A DNA stretch of 64,000 nt. Origin: Acidobacteria bacterium Mor1 (GTDB lineage: Bacteria; Acidobacteriota; Polarisedimenticolia; Polarisedimenticolales; Polarisedimenticolaceae). Both the position numbers and the translations under genes were made by a program. Below, in pieces: positions 8,327 to 16,501 of the stretch. A model generated the notes under the pieces. The model did not search any database. It saw only the letters and a list, made by a program, of their open reading frames with translations, and was not told the DNA's origin. The stretch covers positions 4,292,177 through 4,356,176 of the forward strand of contig CP011806.1 in the NCBI GenBank assembly GCA_001664505.1, in the 5' to 3' direction. The number at the start of each line of letters is the position of its first letter. The stretch's first letter is position 1.

Positions 8327-9630
8327 TAGCGGGACTCCACGATGACCACCGCCATCGACGATTGCAGCTTCACCGTGCCCGGAGATCCCTTGCCCTCGGC
8401 AACGACCTCGACGCACTCGCCGGCGTTGAGGGAGAAGAAGGTCTCCGCCTGCACTGAAGCGTAGGCGTCGCCCCCCTGGCCGCCGAAGGAGCCGCTGCGT
8501 CCCGGGCCACGGAGGGGCGTGCCGTCTTCGAGACGGAAGCCCAGTTCGATGTTGACTCCGGGGGTCGACGAGAACAGCGGCAGCGATGCGTAGAGCCGCA
8601 CCCCGACGCCGTCGGCTGCGGAACAGAGCTTCGTCGGCGCCCCCTCGGCATCGTGAACGAAGGGGTCCTCGACCAGGTCCTGCAGGTTCCAGGGGATCGC
8701 CACCCCGTCGCCGTTGACGTCGATACGCTGATCGCTGCTGAGCTGCATCACCCCACCGGTTGCCGCGGTGGTGTAGACCGCGCCACCGCCGCTGTCTCCG
8801 GCAGAGCCGCCGGCCATGACCACGTCGCTCCCTTCGACCGAATCGCCCAGGCCGTAGCGGTCGGCGAGATAGGCGGTCAGTTGGCTGCGTTCGCTCTCCT
8901 CGAGCCAGCGGTCGTAGAACAGCATCTCGGCGATCCAGAGGCCGTTGCCGTCGGACTCGCTGTACTGGGTATGACGCAGTTCGAAAAACTTGCTGACGCC
9001 GACCATGTCGTCGAGTTTGCCGCCGGTCCCCTTGTCGACCCCGTCTACGTAGGAGTAGAGCGAGCTGCCCCGGCGGCCGAGCAGGGTCAGGTGGTAGCCG
9101 TCGCCGAACTCCACCGGTGTGTTGTAGGCCACGGTGCGAAGACCGCTGCCCTCCGGCTGAAAGTGATCGCTGTTGCCGTCCTTGCGCAGGATCATGCCGA
9201 TGCGACCGCCGGAGCGAAACAGCGCCCGGTTGTTGGCGGCGGCGCGGTAGACCACGGCGATGGTGTGGTCGATCAGATCGATCGGGGGATCGATGGCGTA
9301 GCCGTTGCCCTTGCGCACCTGCACCACCGCATGCTTGTTCAACCGCCCGACCCGGTAGACCGCCGGCAAGCCCTTGGCGTCGCTTTGCATGTCGCGGCCG
9401 TTGCTGCTGCGGTCGGGCCAGCTCTGGATCTCGTCCCCCTCGGAGTGGCTCTCGCCCAGGGAGTCCGCCCGGTACCAGGCCTGGAGCCCGGAGATCGACG
9501 ACGGGTCGACCTGCGCCGCGGCGGGCAGGGCGGCGGCGGCGAGGATCAGCAGAGAGAGTGCCGCCATCCCGAGGCGGCTAGACCGTCTCGAAGGCCGGAT
9601 TTCATGGTGGCGCTGGCTGTCGCTGTGCAT
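8326..9630 (-). CDS. Secreted LamG-like (concanavalin fold) protein
   Basis: 434 aa from the ATG at 9630. Longer in-frame starts would run antisense through the divergent gene and lack signal features. The signal peptide is MAALSLLILAAAALPAAAQ, preceded by a basic N-terminal stretch. Residues about 40-255 form a laminin-G-like jelly roll: ISGLQAWYRADSLG, IQSWPDRSSNGRDM, and the usual ending WIAEMLFYDRWLEESER with YLADRYG. The C-terminal 170 residues are a Gly/Ser linker followed by a beta-rich domain I do not recognise (VNGDGVAIPW, ETFFSLNAGECVEVVAEG). Its stop overlaps the start of the sulfatase gene, so the two are probably translationally coupled and may act on the same extracellular glycan or envelope target. 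Confidence 0.8.
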   Translation of the reverse strand: MHSDSQRHHEIRPSRRSSRLGMAALSLLILAAAALPAAAQVDPSSISGLQAWYRADSLGESHSEGDEIQSWPDRSSNGRDMQSDAKGLPAVYRVGRLNKHAVVQVRKGNGYAIDPPIDLIDHTIAVVYRAAANNRALFRSGGRIGMILRKDGNSDHFQPEGSGLRTVAYNTPVEFGDGYHLTLLGRRGSSLYSYVDGVDKGTGGKLDDMVGVSKFFELRHTQYSESDGNGLWIAEMLFYDRWLEESERSQLTAYLADRYGLGDSVEGSDVVMAGGSAGDSGGGAVYTTAATGGVMQLSSDQRIDVNGDGVAIPWNLQDLVEDPFVHDAEGAPTKLCSAADGVGVRLYASLPLFSSTPGVNIELGFRLEDGTPLRGPGRSGSFGGQGGDAYASVQAETFFSLNAGECVEVVAEGKGSPGTVKLQSSMAVVIVESR

Positions 9631-9696
9631 CCAGGAATGATAGAGGATTCGGCGCCGGCGTGGGCGCCTGCCCCAGGTGCCGCGTAGACTCGGGAG

Positions 9697-10842
9697 ATGG
9701 AACCGATCCGTGTCATCGCTGCGGTGCTGGGCCTGTCGCTGGCGGGCCTGGGGGCGCTGTCGACGGCCCGCGCGGCGCCGGAGGCTCCGGGTCAAGCGGG
9801 TACCCCGGCTCGGGCCACGGCGAACACGGCCGATCAAGGCGCGACGCCGCGACCCAAGCGGATCGAGCTGGAGTTCGAACTGCGGCTTCGGCACCGGCCC
9901 CGGGGCTTCGGACCTTCGGGCAAGCCGGTGGATGTCTGGGCCGGCGGCCGGCTGGAACTGGCGGAGCAACCGAACCGGCGGGGGAGCTATCACCTGGTCC
10001 GCACCCTGGAGGACCCCTGGGTCTTCCGCTGGCTGGACTTCAAGGATGAGGTCAAGCTCGGCGCCCAGGTTTCGGTGCCCGAGCCCGGTGGCCACCCCTA
10101 CGGTTCCCTGGCACCCGCCCTCGAGCAGCGTGCGCGACGGCTCCATGCTTGCTGGAAGGGTGAGCAGTGCGCACCGGTCCCCTCGATCTTCGACAGTTAC
10201 GATGAGTGGGGCGCAAGGGAGGCGTTCTGGGGCGCCGCGGACCCGCGCCGGGATGCGCTACATGAGCACCCGGTGATGCCCTTCTATGTGCTCGGCGATC
10301 CGGCGGGGCGCTTCCGTTTCCGCGTCGAGAGTGACGGCTCGGTGGCCCCGGCGAGTGTGTTCGACGAGATGAGCGGGCCCTGGTTGCGGGACGGGCCCGA
10401 CGCCTGGTCCCGCGGCGACGACCTGGGATGCGGCTACTGGGAGCCGGGCGGGCGGCCCCGCTGGGAGCCCAGGGGTTGGCAGGCTCTGGTGGCGGCACTG
10501 GGGTTGTTCGAACTGGGGGTCGGGGAGAACCAACTCGAAGCAGGCCGGCTCTCCGGTGATGTGGCAAGAGTGTTGCGCGCGTTGCTGCCGCTCGGATCGA
10601 AAGAGGTGCTGCCCGACAGCCCCGCCTTGGAACTTACTTCAGAGACCGGACGGAAGCGCGCCGAACGGGTCGACGGGCGGACCCGCTACCGCTTTCTTCG
10701 CACGAACCTGCTGGCGAAAGCGGCAGGCGACACGCACCACGCCGATCGAGTGTTGATCTCCATCGAAGATCTGAACGCCGACGGGCGCGCACTGTTCCTC
10801 GCTATCGGCTACCGCCGGTTGAGAGACGCCCCGTCCCCATAG
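9697..10842 (+). CDS. Secreted protein of unknown function
   Basis: 381 aa with a signal peptide (VIAAVLGLSLAGLGALSTARA) and a low-complexity Ala/Pro/Thr linker to about residue 50. The rest is a single soluble region with many charged and Trp residues (WVFRWLDFKDEV, SYDEWGAREAFWG, RPRWEPRGWQ), a CWKGEQC pair that may form a disulfide, and a C-terminal beta-rich part (ISIEDLNADGRALFLAIGYRR). I recognise no family. It is divergent from the LamG gene with only 66 bp between start codons, so the two promoters must overlap. A periplasmic or surface role is inferred from the signal peptide only. Confidence 0.65.
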   Translation: MEPIRVIAAVLGLSLAGLGALSTARAAPEAPGQAGTPARATANTADQGATPRPKRIELEFELRLRHRPRGFGPSGKPVDVWAGGRLELAEQPNRRGSYHLVRTLEDPWVFRWLDFKDEVKLGAQVSVPEPGGHPYGSLAPALEQRARRLHACWKGEQCAPVPSIFDSYDEWGAREAFWGAADPRRDALHEHPVMPFYVLGDPAGRFRFRVESDGSVAPASVFDEMSGPWLRDGPDAWSRGDDLGCGYWEPGGRPRWEPRGWQALVAALGLFELGVGENQLEAGRLSGDVARVLRALLPLGSKEVLPDSPALELTSETGRKRAERVDGRTRYRFLRTNLLAKAAGDTHHADRVLISIEDLNADGRALFLAIGYRRLRDAPSP

Positions 10843-11021
10843 TGCAACCCGGCGGCGCGCAGTTTCTACTCGCGTCAAGGTCGATCCGTGTGAAATCTAC
10901 GCGACGTTTTCGGTGCTGTCGTGATGCGGATGAACCGTCCGGCAAAAAACCGTTTTCCGGGGCTGTCCCACCACTGTTCTCGCCGTAAGATCCTCCCATT
11001 CCCCTCGCAGGAGGATCGACC

Positions 11022-11291
11022 ATGACTCGAGTGGTCTTCACCCAGAACCTCGAGCGGCACATCCCGTGTCCCCCCAAGGAAGTGGCGGCGCAGACTGTGC
11101 GCGATGCATTGGACGCGGTGTTCCACGAGAACCCCCAGTTGCGCGGTTACGTCCTGGACGAACAGGGGCGGCTTCGCCGTCACGTCGTCTGCTTCGTCGA
11201 CGGACAGATGATCGAGGACCGCAACACCCTGAGTGACCGGCTGGAGAACGACTCCGAGCTGTACGTCATGCAGGCGCTGTCCGGGGGATAA
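11022..11291 (+). CDS. MoaD/ThiS-like ubiquitin-fold protein
   Basis: 89 aa, with AGGAGG well placed before the ATG. The beta-grasp pattern and the exposed C-terminal Gly-Gly (QALSGG) place it in the MoaD/ThiS sulfur-carrier superfamily, in which the terminal Gly is adenylated and thiocarboxylated. Conserved features include VVFTQNLERHI, VRDALDAVF, LRGYVLDEQG, HVVCFVDG and SELYVMQALSGG. No moaE, thiG or E1-like adenylyltransferase is nearby, so it is unlikely to serve molybdopterin or thiamine synthesis here. It lies 65 bp upstream of a BNR-propeller gene on the same strand; I recall this pairing from other bacteria, but the pair's function is not established. Confidence 0.85.
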   Translation: MTRVVFTQNLERHIPCPPKEVAAQTVRDALDAVFHENPQLRGYVLDEQGRLRRHVVCFVDGQMIEDRNTLSDRLENDSELYVMQALSGG

Positions 11292-11356
11292 GCGGTCCAC
11301 CGCGCCCCGCATTTCCAGGGGGCAGGAATCTCCCTCCGGGAGGGTAGAATCCTCCC

Positions 11357-12433
11357 ATGAGCACCCTCCTCCACGTTGCTACCCGCAAGGGCCTGTTTAC
11401 CTACGCGTCGACGGGCGTCGAATGGGATGTGCAGAGCGCGTCCTTCATCGGCGATCCGGTCAGCGCCGTGCTGCAGGATCCGCGGGACGAAACCCTCTAC
11501 GCCGCGCTCAACCTGGGCCACTTCGGCTGCAAGCTGCGCCGCTCGGAAGACGGCGGCGAGAGTTGGACCGAGTGCGCCGTGCCGACCTACGACGCGGCGG
11601 AAGGGGAAGACGCCCCGGCGCTCAAGCTGATCTGGTGCCTCGAAGCCGGCGGTGTCGACCAGCCCGGCCGGCTGTGGGCCGGCACCATTCCGGGCGGGCT
11701 GTTCGTCTCCGACGATCGCGGCGACTCCTGGAAGCTGGTGCGGTCCCTGTGGGACCGTCCGGAACGGGCGAATTGGTTCGGCGGAGGCTACGACGAGCCT
11801 GGGATTCACTCGATCGTCGTCGACCCCCGGGATCGGGACCGGCTGATCGTCGGTGTTTCCTGCGGCGGCGTTTGGGTCAGCAACGACGGCGGCGATAGCT
11901 GGGAGTGCACCACCGAAGGCATGTACGCCGAGTACATGCCGCCGGACCGGCGCAACGATCCGTCGATCCAGGATCCCCACCGGTTGGTTCATTGCCCGAC
12001 CATGCCCGACGTGCTGTGGGTGCAGCATCACAACGGAGTGTTCCGTTCCACCGACGGCGGACGCACCTGGGGTGAGATCACCGCCATCGAGCCGTCGAAG
12101 TTCGGGTTCGCCGTGGGCGTGCACCCGCTGGAACCGATGACCGCCTGGTTCGTGCCGGGGGTGAAGGATGAATGCCGCATCCCCGTCGACGGCAGCCTCG
12201 CCGTTGCGCGTACCCGGGACGGCGGCCAGTCCTTCGACGTGCTCCGTCGCGGCCTGCCGCAGCACCACGCCTACGACCTGGTCTATCGCCACGCCCTGGA
12301 TGTCGCCGCCGACGGCGACCATCTGGCCATCGGTTCTACGACGGGGAACCTGTGGCTCACGTCGAACCAGGGGGACCGCTGGGAGGCGCTCTCGTCGACG
12401 CTGCCGCCCATTTACGCCGTGCGTTTCGCCTAG
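11357..12433 (+). CDS. Cytoplasmic BNR/sialidase-like beta-propeller
   Basis: 358 aa without a signal peptide. It has repeated Asp-box/BNR motifs (SEDGGESW, SDDRGDSW, SNDGGDSW, STDGGRTW, TRDGGQSF, SNQGDRW), giving a six- or seven-bladed propeller of the sialidase/sortilin type. The His- and Trp-rich blades (LVHCPTMPDVLWVQHH, WFVPGVKDECRIPVDG) are characteristic of this subfamily, usually annotated as WD40/YVTN/BNR-like protein. The true sialidase Arg triad is not evident, so glycosidase activity should not be assumed. The upstream MoaD/ThiS-like gene suggests joint function, perhaps as a scaffold or target for a ubiquitin-like carrier (inference). Confidence 0.8.
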   Translation: MSTLLHVATRKGLFTYASTGVEWDVQSASFIGDPVSAVLQDPRDETLYAALNLGHFGCKLRRSEDGGESWTECAVPTYDAAEGEDAPALKLIWCLEAGGVDQPGRLWAGTIPGGLFVSDDRGDSWKLVRSLWDRPERANWFGGGYDEPGIHSIVVDPRDRDRLIVGVSCGGVWVSNDGGDSWECTTEGMYAEYMPPDRRNDPSIQDPHRLVHCPTMPDVLWVQHHNGVFRSTDGGRTWGEITAIEPSKFGFAVGVHPLEPMTAWFVPGVKDECRIPVDGSLAVARTRDGGQSFDVLRRGLPQHHAYDLVYRHALDVAADGDHLAIGSTTGNLWLTSNQGDRWEALSSTLPPIYAVRFA

Positions 12434-12475
12434 GGCTTCGGGGGGGGGACGGGGAGTCTGGCGTGGGTGTACCGA

Positions 12476-12523
12476 ACGCTAATAGATTTGCGTTTGGTGC
12501 TACTATTCGCTAAGTTGTTAGCG
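12476..12523 (+). promoter_or_regulatory. Palindromic operator-like repeats before the DUF4143 ATPase
   Basis: In an AT-rich stretch, CGCTAA (12508-12513), a 4-nt spacer and TTAGCG (12518-12523) make a perfect 16-bp palindrome that ends 1 bp before the ATG at 12525. A further ACGCTAA lies at 12476-12482. A TACTAT (12501-12506) could be a -10 box, giving a near-leaderless transcript. The arrangement suggests a repressor site or a translation-blocking hairpin; no regulator gene is identified. Confidence 0.5.
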
Positions 12524-12524
12524 T

Positions 12525-13682
12525 ATGGTACAGCGCTTCCACTGGAAGAACAGGATCGAGCGAGCCTGGCGTGAGCGCTCGATCCTGTGGCTTTCCGGCG
12601 TTCGCCGGGTGGGCAAGACCTACCTGTGTCGATCCCTCGACAAGGTCGAGTACTTCGACTGCGAACTGCCCCGCACCCGGAGAATGATGGAGGATCCCCA
12701 GTCCTTCCTGGAGGATCTCAGGGGATCCCGAGTGGTGCTCGACGAGATCCACCGGCTCGACAACCCGTCCCAGCTGCTGAAGATCGCTGCCGACCACTTC
12801 CCCGATCTTCGTCTGCTGGCAACCGGTTCGTCGACCCTCGGCGCGTCACGCAAGTTCAAGGACACCTTGACCGGGCGCAAGAGGGATCTGTGGTTGACAC
12901 CGATGTCGCTGGCGGATCTGGAGGCCTTCGGGCGGGCTGAACTGGATCACCGCTTCTTGCGCGGTGGCCTGCCCCCGTTCTTCATGGCGGAGAAACTGCC
13001 CGAGGCGGACTTCCAGGAGTGGAGCGATTCCTACTGGGCCAAAGACGTTCAAGAGCTGTTTCGGCTCGAGCGCCGCTCCTCGTTTCAACGGTTTGCGGAA
13101 CTGGTCTGGGCGCAGAGCGGTGGGGTGTTCGAGGCTACCCGGTTCACGCGGCCGTGTGAGGTTAGCCGGCAAACCATCAGCAACTATCTGGGGGTGCTGG
13201 AAGCGACCTTCGTCGCACACGTGATTCGTCCGTTCAGCACCCACCGCCCAACCGAGATCGTCGCTGCGCCCAAGGTCTACGGGTTCGATACGGGGTTCGT
13301 CTGTTATCACCGTGGGTGGAGTCGGCTTCGACCGGAAGATCGGGGTCTTCTGTGGGAGCACTTTGTTCTGAACGAACTCCAGGCTGTGCGCCAGCAGCGC
13401 ACCATACGCTACTGGAGGAACAAGCGAGGCAACGAGGTGGATTTCGTGATCGCCCCTCGCAAGGCCGCGCCGATCGCCATCGAGTGCAAGTGGTCAGCGA
13501 ACGACTTCGATGCCAAGAATCTGCTCACATTTCGGCGCCAGTACGCTGAAGGGGAGAATTTCGTCGTCGCGCGGGATATCGAGCGCAGTTATCGTCGGAC
13601 CTACGACGGAACCCAGGTTCGCTTCGTCTCCTTGCCGGCACTCGCGCGGGCTCTGGAAGAACTCGATCCCTCCAATAGCTAG
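12525..13682 (+). CDS. AAA ATPase with DUF4143 and nuclease-like C-terminal domain
   Basis: 385 aa. Walker A is GVRRVGKT (25-32) and Walker B is VVLDEIHR (70-77), followed by the sensor-like ATGSS of AAA_14 proteins. The second half matches DUF4143: a winged-helix segment (FTRPCEVSRQTISNYLGVLEA), KVYGFDTGFVCY, and a PD-(D/E)XK-like tail (NKRGNEVDFVI, then AIECKW). Such proteins are common in accessory regions of bacteria and archaea with no settled function; DNA metabolism or a regulatory ATPase is usually proposed. There is no Shine-Dalgarno, because the palindrome occupies that place. Base composition is slightly lower in GC than the flanks, consistent with transfer. Confidence 0.85.
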   Translation: MVQRFHWKNRIERAWRERSILWLSGVRRVGKTYLCRSLDKVEYFDCELPRTRRMMEDPQSFLEDLRGSRVVLDEIHRLDNPSQLLKIAADHFPDLRLLATGSSTLGASRKFKDTLTGRKRDLWLTPMSLADLEAFGRAELDHRFLRGGLPPFFMAEKLPEADFQEWSDSYWAKDVQELFRLERRSSFQRFAELVWAQSGGVFEATRFTRPCEVSRQTISNYLGVLEATFVAHVIRPFSTHRPTEIVAAPKVYGFDTGFVCYHRGWSRLRPEDRGLLWEHFVLNELQAVRQQRTIRYWRNKRGNEVDFVIAPRKAAPIAIECKWSANDFDAKNLLTFRRQYAEGENFVVARDIERSYRRTYDGTQVRFVSLPALARALEELDPSNS

Positions 13683-13786
13683 AACAAGGTCGGAAACCCG
13701 ATGGGAAAGCCCCAATCGACCGCGTCCCCTTGAAGCCGACCCAACCCCTCGCTCGGAAGGGTGTTCCGTGCCACAATGGCGTCGTG

Positions 13787-14965
13787 ATGCTTCGACTACG
13801 TAGCCGCTCGGTTTTCCTGCTGTTGGCGGCCCTCGCCATCGCTCTCGTTGCTTCGTCCGCCTGGGGGCAGTCGCCGCCGCGGGTGACGATCTCCGTGGAC
13901 TCCAGCGGAGAGAGCACCCGGGTCGTGATCGGCCATGACCGCAAGATCACCCGGGCGGTGATCGCCGGCGACGGGGTGGTCGAGATCCTCTACGCCGAGC
14001 CGGTGGAGCTGGCGCAACCTTCGGGAACCGTCGAGGACGGCATCCTGGCCGGTTGGTCGCTGTCCGGCGAGCGCCGGTTGTTGCTCTACGCCGGTGCCGG
14101 CTTCCAGTCCTATGAAAGCTTTGAACTCTCCAACCCCGACCGGCTGATCCTGGACCTCAAGGGCGACCGGCAGGCGAGCGCGGCGGATCCCTTCCGCCAG
14201 GCGGCACCGGACCGGGCGGGGCAGACCGTGATCGTGGTCGATCCGGGCCACGGCGGTTCGGAGAAGGGCGCCGTCGGTCCGACGGGGCTGACCGAGAAAG
14301 AGGTCACCCTGGACCTGGCCAAACGCCTGCGGGATGTCCTCGAGCGGGAGCCCGGAGTTACGGTGGTGTTGACCCGCACCGACGACCGCTTGGTCGAACT
14401 CGACGAGCGGACCGCCATCGCCAACCACAACCAGGCGGATCTGTTCGTCTCGCTGCACCTCAACGCGGCCCCGCGCCGCAGCGCCAAGGGCACCGAGACC
14501 TATTACCTGTCGATGGAAGCCACCGACGACGAGGCCCGCACCTCCGCCGCCCTCGAGAACCGCTCGCCCGGCGGGGCATCGGCCGACGAAGACCCGGCCC
14601 TGGAGCTGATCCTCTGGGATCTGGCCCAGAACAGCCACCTGGGGCAGAGCAGCAAGCTGGCCGAGTCGGTGCAGGATCACCTCAACCGGCTGACCGGCAC
14701 CCGCAACCGCGGGGTCAAGCAGGCGCCCTTCCGGGTGCTGATGGGCGCGACCATGCCCGCGATCCTGGTCGAGGTCGGGTTCATCTCGAATCCCGACGAA
14801 GAGGCCCGCTTCCGCACGGTGGCCTACCGGGAAAAGGTGGTCGGAGCGGTGGCCGGCGCGGTCAACGAGTTCCGCGCCAATCTCGACCAGATGGTCGGCC
14901 AGTCCTACCAGGGTGGCGGCGAATCCGGGAGCGCCACCGGCTCCGACACCTTCGGAAACCGATGA
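13787..14965 (+). CDS. N-acetylmuramoyl-L-alanine amidase (Amidase_3) with AMIN domain
   Basis: 392 aa from ATG 13787, which puts a signal peptide (FLLLAALAIALVASSAWG) at the N terminus; an ORF start 57 bp upstream would bury it. Residues about 30-125 are an AMIN domain that targets such enzymes to peptidoglycan or the division site. Residues about 147-370 are the zinc amidase: VDPGHGGSEKGA (His155), LTEKEV (Glu170), VSLHLNA (His224) and ILVEVGFISN with the catalytic Glu. It cleaves the amide between muramic acid and the stem peptide in the periplasm. It overlaps the next gene by ATGA and heads a run GerMN-murI-rph-rdgB. Confidence 0.92.
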   Translation: MLRLRSRSVFLLLAALAIALVASSAWGQSPPRVTISVDSSGESTRVVIGHDRKITRAVIAGDGVVEILYAEPVELAQPSGTVEDGILAGWSLSGERRLLLYAGAGFQSYESFELSNPDRLILDLKGDRQASAADPFRQAAPDRAGQTVIVVDPGHGGSEKGAVGPTGLTEKEVTLDLAKRLRDVLEREPGVTVVLTRTDDRLVELDERTAIANHNQADLFVSLHLNAAPRRSAKGTETYYLSMEATDDEARTSAALENRSPGGASADEDPALELILWDLAQNSHLGQSSKLAESVQDHLNRLTGTRNRGVKQAPFRVLMGATMPAILVEVGFISNPDEEARFRTVAYREKVVGAVAGAVNEFRANLDQMVGQSYQGGGESGSATGSDTFGNR

Positions 14966-15636
14966 GCGCCCCGCTCCGCTGGAAGAGCGCCTTGACGGCG
15001 CTCGGCCTGTCGCTGTTCCTGATGGGCGGCTGTTCGTCGGGAGATGACGCGGCGGCGGACGCCGCGGTACCCGGGGATCCGGAAGCGGCCGGCGAGGTCT
15101 CCGAGGCCGGGGAGCCCGCCGAGGGTGGCGGCGAAGGGGACGTGGCCAGCAAGTCCGTCGAGCCGCTCAAGCGCACGGCGGTCAAGCTCTACTACCCGAG
15201 CAATGCCGGCAACTACCTGGTTGCCGAGACCCACGAGATTTTCGAGACCGCATCTCCCAGCGACCGGGCCAAGCAGATCCTGGCCGACCTGATCGCGGGG
15301 CCCAACGCCAAGGGTTCGCTGCCTTGTCTGCCCCGGGACGTGCGGCTGCGCCAGGTGTTCGTGCTGGAGGACGGCACCGCCTGGGTCGACTTCTCCTCGG
15401 AGCTGCGCAGCAGTCTACGGGGCGGCAGCCAGAACGAACTGCTGACCGTGTACGCCATCGTCGATTCCCTGGCCTTCAACATCGTCGAGGTGCGCCGGGT
15501 CGGGATCCTGATCGAAGGGCGCCAGATCGAGACGCTCAACGGACACATCGACATGTCTCGTCCGTTCCGGCCCGACGCCAAGTGGGTCGGCCGCCAGGCC
15601 TCGAACGACGTCTCGCGAAGTTCCGCCGTCGCATGA
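14962..15636 (+). CDS. GerMN-domain lipoprotein
   Basis: 224 aa with a lipoprotein signal ending MGGCSS (Cys24), then an acidic Ala/Gly/Glu linker to about residue 70. The remaining 150 residues are a GerMN domain: VKLYYPSNAGNYLV, RAKQILADLIAGP, GTAWVDFSSEL and TVYAIVDSLAFN. The domain is known from spore-germination protein GerM and from lipoproteins next to amidases and murI. The start overlaps the amidase stop (ATGA) and the stop overlaps murI (ATGA), so the three are co-translated. Likely a periplasmic, membrane-anchored cell-wall accessory protein; the biochemical role is unknown. Confidence 0.88.
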   Translation: MSAPLRWKSALTALGLSLFLMGGCSSGDDAAADAAVPGDPEAAGEVSEAGEPAEGGGEGDVASKSVEPLKRTAVKLYYPSNAGNYLVAETHEIFETASPSDRAKQILADLIAGPNAKGSLPCLPRDVRLRQVFVLEDGTAWVDFSSELRSSLRGGSQNELLTVYAIVDSLAFNIVEVRRVGILIEGRQIETLNGHIDMSRPFRPDAKWVGRQASNDVSRSSAVA

Positions 15637-16442
15637 ACGATCGCCCCATCGGTGTGTTCGATTCCGGGGTCGGCGGGCTGACCGTATTCCGGGCGCTGTG
15701 CGCGGCGCTCCCCGACGAGCCGATGGTCTACCTGGGCGACACCGCCCGGGTGCCCTACGGCACCCGTTCCCCCTCCACCGTCGAGCGCTATTCGATGGAA
15801 GCCCAGGACTTTCTCAACCAGCACCGGATCAAGCTGCTGGTGGTCGCCTGCAACTCGGCGTCGTCGGTGGCGCTGGATTCGCTGGTGCGGGAAAGCGACG
15901 TGCCGGTGGTCGGGGTGATCGCGCCGGGGGCGCGGCGGGCGGTGGAGCAGACCCGCAGCGGCGTGATCGGCGTGATCGGCACCCGGGCCACCGTGGCCAG
16001 CGGCGCCTACGAGCGGGCGATCCAGGCGTTGCGGTCCGACGCCCGGGTCGAGAGCCGGGCCTGTCCCCTGTTCGTGCCCCTGGCCGAGGAGGGCTGGACC
16101 GACAACGACGTCGCCCGCGCCACCGCCGAGACCTATCTGGGCGAACTGCGGGAGGCCGGCGTCGACACCCTGGTCATGGGCTGCACCCACTATCCGCTGT
16201 TGCGGGAGGTGATCGGCGCTACCATGGGGGCGGGGGTCGAACTGGTCGATTCCGCCGAGGCCGTGGCCGACGAGGTGCGCGGGCTGCTGGCGGACGAGGC
16301 TGCGCCGCCGCTGCCGGCCGGGGCGAGCGCGCGCCGTGATCTCTTCATCACCGACGAACCCGCACCGTTCATGAGGATGGCGGAACGCATCCTCGGGCCC
16401 GAGGCGACCCGCATCGAGCAGGTGCGCCTCGACGAGTATTGA
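15633..16442 (+). CDS. murI: Glutamate racemase
   Basis: 269 aa. The start is the ATG at 15633 within ATGA, overlapping the GerMN stop; longer in-frame starts would read through the upstream gene. It contains the family landmarks IGVFDSGVGGLTV, LGDTARVPYGTRS, the first catalytic Cys in VACNSAS and the second in MGCTHYPLL. It interconverts L- and D-glutamate for peptidoglycan stem peptides in the cytoplasm. Length is normal. Co-location with an amidase and a GerMN lipoprotein fits a cell-wall unit. Confidence 0.95.
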   Translation: MNDRPIGVFDSGVGGLTVFRALCAALPDEPMVYLGDTARVPYGTRSPSTVERYSMEAQDFLNQHRIKLLVVACNSASSVALDSLVRESDVPVVGVIAPGARRAVEQTRSGVIGVIGTRATVASGAYERAIQALRSDARVESRACPLFVPLAEEGWTDNDVARATAETYLGELREAGVDTLVMGCTHYPLLREVIGATMGAGVELVDSAEAVADEVRGLLADEAAPPLPAGASARRDLFITDEPAPFMRMAERILGPEATRIEQVRLDEY

Positions 16443-16459
16443 TCGGTCTGAGTTGACTC

Positions 16460-16488
16460 GCGACTCGCTCGTTCGTTTGACGAGTCGC
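16460..16488 (+). promoter_or_regulatory. Inverted repeat between murI and rph
   Basis: GCGACTCG (16460-16467), a 13-nt loop, then CGAGTCGC (16481-16488): a perfect 8-bp stem ending 13 nt before the rph start and adjacent to its GGAG (16492-16495). No T tract follows. It may be an mRNA structure controlling rph translation or an operator. Confidence 0.4.
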
Positions 16489-16501
16489 CTGCGGAGCATC
16501 G

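Noticed and set aside
8326-10146. Longer start for the LamG gene at 10146
   Set aside because: The extra 170 codons are antisense to the start of the divergent secreted-protein gene, Arg- and Pro-rich, and precede an internal signal peptide.
11022-11291. MoaD or ThiS function in cofactor synthesis
   Set aside because: No moaE, moeB, thiF, thiG or other molybdopterin or thiamine genes are in the neighbourhood; the partner is a BNR propeller.
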